Source: Kineococcus gynurae (GTDB lineage: Bacteria > Actinomycetota > Actinomycetes > Actinomycetales > Kineococcaceae). Taken from it: a DNA stretch of 64,000 nt. Shown one piece after another: positions 7,706 through 15,413 of this stretch. The DNA lies in assembly GCF_050871315.1 (NCBI RefSeq), contig NZ_JBJLRE010000004.1, one strand, 5' to 3'. Each line of letters opens with the position of its first letter. Within the stretch, counting starts at the first letter, position 1. A program made the position numbers and the translations under genes. Below the pieces are notes generated by a model. That model was not told the DNA's origin. It worked only from the letters and a program-made list of their open reading frames with translations, and ran no database searches.

Positions 7706-9406
7706 GTGACTGGTCGCGGCCGGGGACCCCGCCGTCTCGCCGCCCTCGGCGTCGTGGCGCTCGTCCTGACGGGCGGGTGCACCGACGACCCGGAACCCGG
7801 TCCCGGCCCCGACGCGTCCGGCAGCCCCGCCCCTCCGTCGTCCGAGCCGGTCGTGACGGTCTCGACCGGGGAGCTCCGGGGCGCCGACGGCGGGGCCGGG
7901 GTGACGCGTTTCCGGGCCGTCCCCTACGCCGCCGCGCCGACCGGCGACCGACGGCTCGCCCCGCCGGCGGCCGCGACCGCCTGGACGGGGGTGCGCGACG
8001 CGGTCGACCCCGGCCGCGACTGCGCCGAAGCCGAGGACTGCCTGACGCTGGACGTCACCGTGCCGGACGGTGCCGTCCCGGACGGTTCCGGCGCGGGCGA
8101 ACAGCGTCCGGTCCTGGTCTGGTTCCCGGGCACGACGTTCGCGGCGGCCCCCACCCCGGGCCTGGATCCGGCCGCGCTGGTGGCGGAGAACGACGTGGTC
8201 GTGGTCGTCCCGCGCTCCCGGGTGGGAGCCGCGGGGTTCCTCGACCTCCCCGGGGTCGACGGTGCCGGCACCCTCGGTCTGCTGGACCAGCAGGCGGCCC
8301 TGCGCTGGGTCCGCGCCGAGATCGAGAACTTCGGGGGTGACCCGGGTTCGGTCACCGTGGGCGGACAGGCGGCCGGGGCGGACGCGGTGTGCGCCCTGCT
8401 CGGCGATCCCGACGCGACCGGACTCTTCCAGCAGGCGTTCCTCACCGACGCCGACTGCGGGGGTGTGAGCCTGGCCGACACCCTGACCGCGGGCACGGGT
8501 GCGACGGCGAGCGGGACCTGGCGGGACCGGACCTGGGCGCGCGAGCAGGACGCCGCCTGGGTGACGGACGCGGGTTGCCCCGACCCCGCCGGACAACCGG
8601 CCGCCGCGCTGACCTGCGTGCGGTCGCTGCCGGCGGAGGACCTGCTCACCGCCGACGCCGGGTCCGGGCCGGTGCTCGACCCCGCCCTGGCCGGGCGCAC
8701 GACCCGCGTCCCCCTGCTCGTGCAGACCTCGAGCGATGCGGGGGCGGTGGCGCTGCGCGACCGCACCACGCAGACGGACCCGACCGGTGCGCCGACGGAA
8801 CCCACCGGCACGCCGACGGGGGCGGCGACGGGGACGGGGACGGCGACGGGGACGGCGACGGGGACGGCGACGGTGGAACCCGAGCAGGAGCCGGCCGAGG
8901 TCCTGCTGCCGGAACGGTCCCGGGAACTGGCCCGGCTCTACGACCTGACCGCCGATGGTCCGGGATCCGCCGCCGCGCAGCAGGAGTGGGCGCCGGTGGT
9001 CGCCGACCGGGTCTTCGCCTGCCCCGCCCTCCGTCTCGCCGAGGAGACGCTGGCCGCCGGGGCGGAGGTCCGCTTCGCCGAGTTCGTCGTCGACGAACCG
9101 GGGGACCCGGACCTCACCGCGACGCTGTTCGGGGTCGACGGATCCGACGCCGCGGACGCCACCCTCGCGCGTCAGGTGCGTCAGTCGGTGGGGAGTTTCG
9201 TGACGGGTGGACGCCCGGCCGGTTGGCCGGAACTCGGACCGGTCGGGGACGAGGAACCCGGAGCCACCGCGGCCATGCTGCGCTTCGACCCGCCCTCACC
9301 CGAGATCGCGCTCGTCGCCGGCTACCGCGCCGAGCACCGGTGCGAGTTCTGGGACGCCGTGGACGTCTCCGACGACGAGGGTCAGTCCGCGAGCCGCGAC
9401 GGCTGA
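7706..9406 (+). CDS. Carboxylesterase-B fold lipoprotein lacking catalytic residues
   Basis: A 566-residue protein with a lipoprotein signal (LVLTGGC, Cys25) and a low-complexity linker before a type-B carboxylesterase fold. The scaffold is clear: EDCLTLDV, RVGAAGFLD, GTLGLLDQQAALRWVRAEIENFGGDP. The active site is not: the nucleophile elbow GESAG is replaced by GQAAG, putting Ala222 where Ser should be, and the oxyanion-hole HGGG reads PGTT (141-144). No convincing catalytic His motif is seen near the C-terminus. A threonine-rich insert (about residues 360-395) is encoded by GGGGAC/GGCGAC repeats. I infer an extracellular binding or adhesion role rather than hydrolysis. The GTG start lies 9 bp after the permease stop, so co-transcription is likely. 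Confidence 0.75.
   Translation: MTGRGRGPRRLAALGVVALVLTGGCTDDPEPGPGPDASGSPAPPSSEPVVTVSTGELRGADGGAGVTRFRAVPYAAAPTGDRRLAPPAAATAWTGVRDAVDPGRDCAEAEDCLTLDVTVPDGAVPDGSGAGEQRPVLVWFPGTTFAAAPTPGLDPAALVAENDVVVVVPRSRVGAAGFLDLPGVDGAGTLGLLDQQAALRWVRAEIENFGGDPGSVTVGGQAAGADAVCALLGDPDATGLFQQAFLTDADCGGVSLADTLTAGTGATASGTWRDRTWAREQDAAWVTDAGCPDPAGQPAAALTCVRSLPAEDLLTADAGSGPVLDPALAGRTTRVPLLVQTSSDAGAVALRDRTTQTDPTGAPTEPTGTPTGAATGTGTATGTATGTATVEPEQEPAEVLLPERSRELARLYDLTADGPGSAAAQQEWAPVVADRVFACPALRLAEETLAAGAEVRFAEFVVDEPGDPDLTATLFGVDGSDAADATLARQVRQSVGSFVTGGRPAGWPELGPVGDEEPGATAAMLRFDPPSPEIALVAGYRAEHRCEFWDAVDVSDDEGQSASRDG
8817..8874. repeat. Low-complexity repeat of GGGGAC/GGCGAC units
   Basis: Hexamer-like units of GGGGACGGCGAC run through this stretch inside the esterase-like gene and encode Thr-Gly and Thr-Ala dipeptides. 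The period is a multiple of three, so slippage would keep the frame. Confidence 0.7.
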
Positions 9407-9900
9407 ACCGCCGCCCGCAGGATCGCGCCCCACCGCTCGACGTAGGCGGTCAGGACCGCCGAGTCGGCCCCCTCGGCGTCCCGCAGGAACAACCCCGGGG
9501 CGGGGCAGGTCGCCCCGATCTCGACGAGGACGGGTTTCAGCAGGAGTTCGGGGGCGAGGGCGTGGGCCGGACCACCCCCCAGCATGAGCGGGACGGCGAC
9601 CACGTCGCGCAACCCGTCCCCCGTGCCGAACTGGTCCAGGAAGAGTTTCAGCAGCCCCGTGTAGGTGGCCTTGTAGGTCGGGCTCGCGACGACCACGAGA
9701 TCGGCCGCGGCGACCTCGGCGACGGCCGCGGACACCCGCTCGTCACCCCACCCCAGCAACCCGGGCCCCAGGTCGACCACGTCGACGACGACGTCCGGGG
9801 CCCGTCCGGCGAGGAGCTCCGCGGCCCGGACGGCCGCCGCCAGGGTGCGGGAGGCGGGTTTCGGGTTTCCGACGACGACCGCGGCACGGGAGACGCTCAT
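9382..9900 (-). CDS. NAD(P)H-dependent FMN reductase (SsuE/MsuE type)
   Basis: A 172-residue flavodoxin-fold reductase. It begins with the FMN-phosphate loop VVVGNPKPASRT and contains LVVVASPTYKATYTGLLKLFLD, the hallmark of SsuE/MsuE-type enzymes that supply reduced FMN to two-component monooxygenases, followed by MLGGGPAHALAPELLLKPVL. No monooxygenase is adjacent. A DszC/SfnB-like enzyme, which would need FMNH2, lies 40 kb away in this window and could be a partner, but that is only inference. The gene is convergent with the esterase-like gene and overlaps its 3' end by 25 bp. Confidence 0.88.
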   Translation of the reverse strand: MSVSRAAVVVGNPKPASRTLAAAVRAAELLAGRAPDVVVDVVDLGPGLLGWGDERVSAAVAEVAAADLVVVASPTYKATYTGLLKLFLDQFGTGDGLRDVVAVPLMLGGGPAHALAPELLLKPVLVEIGATCPAPGLFLRDAEGADSAVLTAYVERWGAILRAAVQPSRLAD

Positions 9901-9983
9901 GGCGGCCGAACCTACCCTCCGGACCTGGGGGAGAATCGGCGGGCACCGTGCCGGACGGGAAGCGGACGGGTGGACGGGGAGAC

Positions 9984-10409
9984 ATGGACGAGGACCTGAG
10001 GGTGGGGCCGTCCCTCGTGGTCCCCGCCGCCGAACTGGGGTGGCGGTTCTCCCGCGCCTCCGGACCGGGGGGTCAGGGCGTCAACACGACCGACTCCCGG
10101 GTCGAGCTCTTCTTCGACGTCGTTCGCTCCCCCGCCTTGAGCGAGACGCAGCGGGCCCGGGCGGTGGAACGGCTGGGCGGCCGCCTGGTCGACGGGGTGC
10201 TGACCGTCTCCGCGCAGGAGCGCCGGGCCCAGCTCCGCAACCGGCAGGCCGCGCGCGACCGGTTGCGCGACCTGCTCGCCGACGCGGTCGCCCCGCCCGG
10301 CCCGGCCCGGCGCGCCACCCGCCCCACCCGCGGGTCGCAGCGCCGCCGGCTGGAGGGCAAGAAGCGTCGTGGCGACGTGAAACGTCTGCGCCGCAGCACC
10401 GACGACTGA
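9984..10409 (+). CDS. arfB: Alternative ribosome-rescue factor ArfB (YaeJ family)
   Basis: A 141-residue peptidyl-tRNA hydrolase that releases peptides from ribosomes stalled without a stop codon. The catalytic GGQ motif lies in SGPGGQGVNTTDSRVEL at about residues 27-43, and the C-terminus is the strongly basic tail (RGSQRRRLEGKKRRGDVKRL) that inserts into the mRNA channel. Its length is normal for the family. The ATG at 9984 was preferred over an upstream GTG at 9948 because GGGGAG precedes it and the family usually begins only a few residues before the domain. It stands alone between the FMN reductase and the GH15 gene. Confidence 0.92.
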   Translation: MDEDLRVGPSLVVPAAELGWRFSRASGPGGQGVNTTDSRVELFFDVVRSPALSETQRARAVERLGGRLVDGVLTVSAQERRAQLRNRQAARDRLRDLLADAVAPPGPARRATRPTRGSQRRRLEGKKRRGDVKRLRRSTDD

Positions 10410-10430
10410 ACCCGGGGCCCCCCGCGGGGC

Positions 10431-12221
10431 TCAGTGGCCGTCCGGGTTGTCGCTGTGCACGCCGCCCGCGCCCTTGAGGTGGTGGGCGGTGACCACGAGG
10501 GGGAAGTGGCTGAAGGCCTGCGGGAAGTTGCCGAGCTGGCGCTTGCCGACCGGGTCGTACTCCTCGGCCAGCAGCCCCAGGTCGTTGCGCAGGCTGAGCA
10601 GGCGCTCGAACAGCTCGACCGCCTCGTCACGTCGGCCGATCCCGTGCAGCGCGTCCACCAACCAGAACGAGCAGGCCAGGAACACCCCCTCGGAACCGGG
10701 CAGGCCGTCCTCGGCCTCCTCGACCTTGTAGCGCAGGACGAGACCGTCGTGGGTGAGCTCGCGCTGGATCGCCTCGACGGTGGCGACCACCCGGGGGTCG
10801 TCGAAGGGCAGGAAGCCCACGCGCGGGATCAGCAGCAGCGAGGCGTCCAGGGCGTCGGTCCCGTAGGACTGGGTGAACGTCCCGGTCCGGGGCGACACCC
10901 CGTTGGCGAGGATGTCGGCCCGGATCTCGTCCCGCACCCGCCGCCAGCGGCTCACGGGGCCGGGCAGCCCGAACTCCTCGTGGCTGCGGACCATCCGGTC
11001 GGCGGCCACCCAGGCCATGACCTTGGAGTGGGTGAAGTGCCGCCGCGGTCCGCGCATCTCCCACAACCCGTTGTCCGGCTCCTGCCAGCGGGCCTCGAGG
11101 TGGTGCATGAGGGCCTTCTGCAGGTTCCAGGCGTCGTCCTCGGCGCCGAGCCCGGCCTGCCGGGCCAGGAACAGGCTGTCGAGGACCTCACCCCACACGT
11201 CGAGCTGCAGCTGGTCGGCCGCGGCGTTGCCGATCCGGACGGGCGAGGACCCCTCGTACCCCTTGAGCCAGGGCAGTTCCAGCTCGGGCAGGCGACGGGT
11301 GCCGTCGAGCGCGTACATGATCTGCAGGTCACCCGGGTCGCCCGCGACGGTGCGCAGCAGCCACTGCCGCCAGTCCTCGGCCTCCTCCATGTGCCCGGAG
11401 AGGACGAGGGCCTGCAGCGTGTACGTCGCGTCGCGCAGCCAGCAGTAGCGGTAGTCCCAGTTCCGCGAGCCGCCGATCTCCTCGGGCAGCGACGTGGTCG
11501 GCGCGGCCAGGATCCCTCCGGTCGGCTTGTAGGTCAGCGCCTTGAGCACCACCAGGGAGCGGGTGACCGCGTCCTCCCAGTGCCCCTCGACGGTCTCCCG
11601 CTCGTTCCACCGCGACCAGAACTCCAGGGTGTCCTCGAGCGCGTGGTCCGGGTCGGGCCGGTGGGGCATGTTCTCGTGGCTACGACCCCACGTCAGGACG
11701 AACGGGACCCGCTCGCCCTCCTTGATCGTGAAGTCCGAGACGGAGGACAACCCGCGACCCTCGACCTCCACGGTCGTCCAGAACCAGACCGAGTCCGGGC
11801 CGGCGACGGCCTCGAGCTCGTCGTCGCGCCGGCGGACCCAGGGGACGATCGAGCCGTAGTCGAAGCGCAGGGTCAGCTCCGAGCTCATGGCGACCTCGCC
11901 CTCGAGGCCCTCGACGATCCGGATGACGTCGGGATGGTTGCCGCGCGGGGGCATGAAGTCGGTGACCCGGACGGTGCCGTCCGGGGTGTCCCACTCGGTC
12001 TCCAGGACCAGGGAGCCGCCCCGGTAGCGGCGGCGGGTGCAGGGGGCGCCGCCCTTCGGCCCGACGCGCCAGCGACCGGCGTCGGGGGTGTCGAGCAGCG
12101 CCGCGAAGCAGGCCGGGGAGTCGAAGCGGGGGAAGCACAGCCAGTCGATCGACCCGGTGCGTTCGACCAGGGCGGCGGTGTGCAGGTCGCCCAGCAGGGC
12201 GTAGTCCTCGATCCGGGCCAT
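10431..12221 (-). CDS. Glycoside hydrolase family 15 protein (trehalase/glucoamylase-like)
   Basis: A 596-residue cytoplasmic enzyme: an N-terminal beta-sandwich (about 1-200) followed by an alpha/alpha-barrel. Family landmarks are IEDYALLGDLHTAALVERTGSIDWLC at the start, SRNWDYRYCWLRDATYT near 250, NGLWEMRGPRRHFTHSKVMAW near 386, which carries the probable general acid Glu, and LPGSEGVFLACSFWLVDAL near 508, with the probable base. This subfamily includes mycobacterial trehalases as well as glucoamylases, so the substrate is uncertain. No signal peptide is seen. The ATG at 12221 follows AGGATGGG closely. No trehalose or glycogen genes are adjacent. Confidence 0.88.
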   Translation of the reverse strand: MARIEDYALLGDLHTAALVERTGSIDWLCFPRFDSPACFAALLDTPDAGRWRVGPKGGAPCTRRRYRGGSLVLETEWDTPDGTVRVTDFMPPRGNHPDVIRIVEGLEGEVAMSSELTLRFDYGSIVPWVRRRDDELEAVAGPDSVWFWTTVEVEGRGLSSVSDFTIKEGERVPFVLTWGRSHENMPHRPDPDHALEDTLEFWSRWNERETVEGHWEDAVTRSLVVLKALTYKPTGGILAAPTTSLPEEIGGSRNWDYRYCWLRDATYTLQALVLSGHMEEAEDWRQWLLRTVAGDPGDLQIMYALDGTRRLPELELPWLKGYEGSSPVRIGNAAADQLQLDVWGEVLDSLFLARQAGLGAEDDAWNLQKALMHHLEARWQEPDNGLWEMRGPRRHFTHSKVMAWVAADRMVRSHEEFGLPGPVSRWRRVRDEIRADILANGVSPRTGTFTQSYGTDALDASLLLIPRVGFLPFDDPRVVATVEAIQRELTHDGLVLRYKVEEAEDGLPGSEGVFLACSFWLVDALHGIGRRDEAVELFERLLSLRNDLGLLAEEYDPVGKRQLGNFPQAFSHFPLVVTAHHLKGAGGVHSDNPDGH

Positions 12222-12316
12222 GGGCCCATCCTGCCTGGTGGCAGGCCGGCTGGGGTGGGTGGCGCCCGGCGTGCCGCCGAAGATCCATCCGGCCCGGTGA
12301 TCTCCCGTCCGGCCGG

Positions 12317-12371
12317 GTCAGCGGGAGGTCAGCGGGAGGTCAGCGGGCCGTCAGCGCAAGGTCAGCGGAGG
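12317..12371. repeat. Five tandem 11-bp repeats (GTCAGCGGGAG type)
   Basis: Copies start at 12317, 12328, 12339, 12350 and 12361. The first two are identical and the others diverge at the last 2-4 bases. The array spans the gap downstream of the GHLR-repeat gene and includes its last codons and stop. On the coding strand each unit carries GCTGAC, so every copy offers a TGA in one frame. Confidence 0.85.
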
Positions 12372-12622
12372 TGACCGGTGGTGCTGGAGCGCAGGTGCCC
12401 GTCGACCGAGGTCCGCAGGTGCCCGCCGACGGAGACCGTCGTGACGGCGGTGGTCGAGGTGGTGGCGGTCTTGGCCGGGGTCTTGGTGATGGTGACCTTC
12501 ACGCTGACCGGGGTGGTCACCGGGCCGACGACCGCGGCCGAGGCCGCCGGGGCCAGGGCCGCACCGAGGGTGAGCAGCGCACCGGAGACGACGAGGGCGG
12601 CGAGGGGGCGGGGCTTGGACAC
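12362..12622 (-). CDS. Small secreted protein with C-terminal GHLR repeats
   Basis: An 86-residue protein I do not recognise. It has a signal peptide (basic MSKPRPLAALVVSGALL, cleavage probably after APAASA), a Thr/Val-rich mature part (VSVKVTITKTPAKTATTSTT) and a tail in which GGHLR, DGHLR and TGHLR recur every 8-9 residues, the last ending the protein. The mature part is only about 56 residues. The GTG start lies 7 bp after AAGGAG, which supports real translation. The stop codon falls in an 11-bp tandem repeat, and the downstream copies resemble the DNA encoding HLR, so the tail may have grown or shrunk by repeat slippage. Function unknown. Confidence 0.65.
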   Translation of the reverse strand: MSKPRPLAALVVSGALLTLGAALAPAASAAVVGPVTTPVSVKVTITKTPAKTATTSTTAVTTVSVGGHLRTSVDGHLRSSTTGHLR

Positions 12623-12669
12623 GGTGACTCCTTGTGCAAGAACGGAAAGACCGGCAGCAGACAGGACCC

Positions 12670-12681
12670 GTCACCGGTGAC
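12670..12681. promoter_or_regulatory. Perfect 12-bp palindrome upstream of the GHLR gene
   Basis: GTCACCGGTGAC is a perfect dyad 48 bp upstream of the GHLR-protein start, with a further GGTGAC half-site next to it at 12684-12689. It is a plausible operator, but no binding family can be assigned. The rest of the gap to dhaK (12690-12870) shows no clear promoter. Confidence 0.35.
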
Positions 12682-12870
12682 CGGGTGACACCTCAGCCTT
12701 CGGCGGTGCGGCGCCGGGCCTTGAGCGTTCACGCACAGTGACCTTCCGGCGGACGGGTGATTCCCGGACCGCCGGCGGGGGACGGAATCTGTGGCAGCCC
12801 CCGGGCAGCCGTGCCAGGCTGGCCGCGACGCTCCTCCACGAGCGCCGCACACCTCGTCGAGGAGGTCGGC

Positions 12871-13977
12871 ATGACTGTCGGGACCACGACGGACGCCGGG
12901 GCCGCTCCCCCGGGTGGAGCGGCTGCGCCGGACCGGGCGTCGGGTGCCGCCCGGACCACCACGGGTCGACGCCAGTTCCTCAACGACCGCGACGAGCTGG
13001 TGCGGGAGGCGGTCGAGGGGTTCTGCCTGGCCCGTCCCGACCTCGTGGAGCTGCGCACCGACCCGCTGTTCGTCGTGCGGGCGCCCGCCCACCGTCGGGC
13101 GGACAAGGTGGCGCTGGTCTCGGGGGGCGGTTCGGGCCACGAACCCCTGCACACCGGCATGGTCGGTCCCGGGATGCTCGACGCCGCCGTCCCGGGGGCG
13201 GTCTTCACCAGCCCGACCGCCCTGCAGGTGGCCGCCGCGACCCGGTTCGTGGACGCGGGTGCGGGGGCCCTGCACGTCGTCAAGAACTACACCGGCGACG
13301 TCCTGAACTTCCGGATCGCCGCCGAGATCGCGGCCGACGACGGAGCCCGGGTCGGGTCCGTCCTCGTCGACGACGACCTCGCGACGGACCCGGCCGTGAC
13401 CGGTCTGGACGACGGCCCCGGACGGCGCGGCACCGCGGCCGTCGTGGTCGTGGAGAAGGTCTGCGGGGCGGCGGCCGAGCAGGGGGCGCCGCTGGACGAG
13501 CTGGTCCGGCTGGGCCGGCGCGTCTCGGCCCGCTCCCGGACCCTTGCGGTCGCCCTGACCGGGCCGACCCATCCCGGCGAGCGGCTGCCCTCGTTCGACC
13601 TGCCCGAGGACACCGTCGAGTTCGGGGTGGGCATCCACGGCGAGCGGGGGGTGGACCGGCGTCCGTTCGGGCCTGCCCGCGAGCTCGTCGGCATGATCAT
13701 GGATCATCTGGTCGACGCGGTGGAGGTCGCCCGGGGCGACGAGGTCCTGGTCGTCGTGAACGGCCTGGGCTCCACCCATCCGTTGGAACTGTCCGTCGCG
13801 TACCGGGAGGTGGTCCGCGTGCTCGCTGCTCGCGGGGTGGAGGTCGTCCGTCGGCTCGTGGGGTCACCCGTGACCTCGCTGGACATGGCGGGTCTGTCGG
13901 TGACGCTGGTCCCGGTGGACGAGGAGCTCGTGCGTCACTGGGACGCGCCCGTCCGGACGGCGGCCCTGACGTGGTGA
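12871..13977 (+). CDS. dhaK: Dihydroxyacetone kinase, substrate-binding subunit DhaK
   Basis: A 368-residue subunit that binds dihydroxyacetone covalently for phosphorylation to DHAP. It shows VALVSGGGSGHEPLHTGMVGPGMLDAA, the KNYTGDVLNF motif, and EFGVGIHGERG, in which His at about residue 256 should form the hemiaminal with the substrate. The first 35 residues are an Ala/Gly-rich extension not found in the core family. The ATG at 12871 has GAGGAGG just upstream; the longer ORF from 12757 lacks such a site. dhaL follows closely. No dhaM (PTS phosphodonor) or glycerol dehydrogenase gene is adjacent, so the phosphate source is unclear. Confidence 0.92.
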   Translation: MTVGTTTDAGAAPPGGAAAPDRASGAARTTTGRRQFLNDRDELVREAVEGFCLARPDLVELRTDPLFVVRAPAHRRADKVALVSGGGSGHEPLHTGMVGPGMLDAAVPGAVFTSPTALQVAAATRFVDAGAGALHVVKNYTGDVLNFRIAAEIAADDGARVGSVLVDDDLATDPAVTGLDDGPGRRGTAAVVVVEKVCGAAAEQGAPLDELVRLGRRVSARSRTLAVALTGPTHPGERLPSFDLPEDTVEFGVGIHGERGVDRRPFGPARELVGMIMDHLVDAVEVARGDEVLVVVNGLGSTHPLELSVAYREVVRVLAARGVEVVRRLVGSPVTSLDMAGLSVTLVPVDEELVRHWDAPVRTAALTW

Positions 13978-14063
13978 CCGGGCCGGGGCGCTCCACGACG
14001 GCCCGTGACCGCCTCGAGGTCAGCACCGACGGGCGGCGGCTGAGCGCCCCCACGGGAGGACGC

Positions 14064-14681
14064 GTGGCCGACCTGGACGGAGCGCGGACGCTGCGCTGGT
14101 GGGAGGGCTTCGCCGAGCAGGTGCTCGAACGGGGCGACGAGCTCTCCGAACTGGACCGCCTCGCGGGCGACGGCGACTTCGGGCACAACCTGCGGGCGGC
14201 GGTCCGCGGGGCGCAGGCCCGGATCCAGCAGGCCCCCACCCGGGGCGCGAGCGAGGTCTTCGCCGCGGTCACGCTCGGTTTCCTCGACACCGGGGGCACG
14301 AGCGGGCCGCTGCTGGGCATGTACCTGCGCGAGTTCGCGCGGGTGGGCACCGACACCTTCTCGGTGGACGACCTGGCCCGCGCGGCCCGGGCCGGGGTCG
14401 AGACGGTGCAGCGACTGGGCGGGGCCGAGCTCGGCGACAAGACGATGGTCGACGCCATGCTCCCGGCCGCCGAGGCGTTGGCGGGGGCCGCCGGCGCGGG
14501 GGTGCCCGCGGTCGCCGGGCTGGCCGCGGCCTACCGCGCCGCGGCCGACGGGGCGCGCTCGACCGAGGCCATGCGGGCCCGGCGGGGCCGGGCCTCCTAC
14601 GTGGGCGACGTCGCGCGCGGCGTGGTCGACCCCGGGGCGCTGGTGATCGCCTGGTTCTTCGAGCGGGGGACGACCGTCTAG
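14064..14681 (+). CDS. dhaL: Dihydroxyacetone kinase, nucleotide-binding subunit DhaL
   Basis: A 205-residue all-helical ADP/ATP-binding subunit. The metal/nucleotide motif GDGDFGHNL is at about residues 34-42, followed by LGFLDTGGTSGPLLGMYL and LGDKTMVDAMLPA, all DhaL landmarks. Two starts are possible: a GTG at 13974 that overlaps the dhaK stop by 4 bp, and a GTG at 14064 preceded by GGGAGGA. I prefer 14064 because of the ribosome site and because DhaL proteins begin close to the LRWWEGFAEQV helix; the earlier start would add 30 unrelated residues. The tail RRGRASYVGDVARGVVDPGA is typical. Confidence 0.88.
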   Translation: MADLDGARTLRWWEGFAEQVLERGDELSELDRLAGDGDFGHNLRAAVRGAQARIQQAPTRGASEVFAAVTLGFLDTGGTSGPLLGMYLREFARVGTDTFSVDDLARAARAGVETVQRLGGAELGDKTMVDAMLPAAEALAGAAGAGVPAVAGLAAAYRAAADGARSTEAMRARRGRASYVGDVARGVVDPGALVIAWFFERGTTV

Positions 14682-14713
14682 GGCCCGGTCGCCGGCCGGG
14701 CGCCAGAAGGTAC

Positions 14714-14763
14714 TTGCAGCCTCAAAGAAAACGGCGTACCGTCGTCATCAGTTGAAGCTGCAA
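14714..14763 (+). promoter_or_regulatory. yceI promoter flanked by two inverted operator-like sites
   Basis: TTGCAG (14714-14719), a 17-bp spacer and TACCGT (14737-14742) form a good promoter. TTGCAGCCTCAA (14714-14725) covers the -35, and TTGAAGCTGCAA (14752-14763) lies just after the expected start site. They are inverted copies of one another with a single mismatch, and each is itself nearly palindromic (TTG-AGCT-CAA). A MarR-type repressor is the likeliest binder, but none is encoded nearby. Confidence 0.6.
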
Positions 14764-14798
14764 ACAACCGCGGCTTCCCCAGACGACGGAGGCGCACC

Positions 14799-15413
14799 AT
14801 GGGCTGGTTCGGCAGCAAGAACAAGGACACGGACACCATCACCGAGGACGCGGCGACCAGCGCCGGCTTCCCCGAGCTGCCCGGTTACAAGGCGGGCACC
14901 TGGACGATCGACGCGACGCACTCCGAGGTCTCCTTCGTCGTGCGGCACATGGCGGTCAGCAAGGTGCGCGGCCGCTTCGGCGGCGTGGAGGGTGAGATCG
15001 TCACCGCCGAGAACCCCGCTGAGAGCGCGGTCTCCGCGACCATCGACGTCACCAGCATCACGACGTTCAACGAGCAGCGCGACGCCCACGTCCGCAGCGG
15101 TGATTTCTTCGAGACCGACAAGCACCCGAGCGCGACCTTCCGCAGCACGTTCTTCGGGGTCGAGGGTGACGACTTCGTCCTGGTCGGGGACCTGACCCTC
15201 AAGGGCGTCACGAAGTCCGTGCGCCTGGCCGTCGAGGTGTCCGGGTTCGGGCCCGACGCCTACGGCGGGTACCGCGCCGGTTTCGCCGCCCGCGGCACCA
15301 TCAACCGTCGCGACTTCGGCGTCGAGTTCGACGCCCGCCTCGACAACGGCGGTCTGGTCGTCTCCGACAAGGTCGAGCTGCAGCTCGACGTCGAGGCCGT
15401 CCTCAACTCCTGA
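14799..15413 (+). CDS. YceI family lipid-binding-like protein
   Basis: A 204-residue YceI-domain protein. Residues about 33-204 form the lipocalin-like barrel: AGTWTIDATHSEVSFVVRHM, VRGRFGGVEGEI, DAHVRSGDFFETDKHPSATFRST, LVGDLTLKGVTKSV and RRDFGVEFDARLDNGG are classic YceI segments. Homologues bind isoprenoid-type lipids, but the physiological role is unclear. The N-terminus (MGWFGSKNKDTDT) is polar, with no signal peptide, so it should be cytoplasmic. GGAGG precedes the ATG. The gene is convergent with lycopene cyclase and overlaps its 3' end by 11 bp, which is interesting given the isoprenoid link, though this may be chance. Confidence 0.9.
   Translation: MGWFGSKNKDTDTITEDAATSAGFPELPGYKAGTWTIDATHSEVSFVVRHMAVSKVRGRFGGVEGEIVTAENPAESAVSATIDVTSITTFNEQRDAHVRSGDFFETDKHPSATFRSTFFGVEGDDFVLVGDLTLKGVTKSVRLAVEVSGFGPDAYGGYRAGFAARGTINRRDFGVEFDARLDNGGLVVSDKVELQLDVEAVLNS

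Noticed and set aside
12317..12371. A CRISPR array
   Set aside because: The repeats are 11 bp and directly abutting with no spacers, and no cas genes occur in the window.
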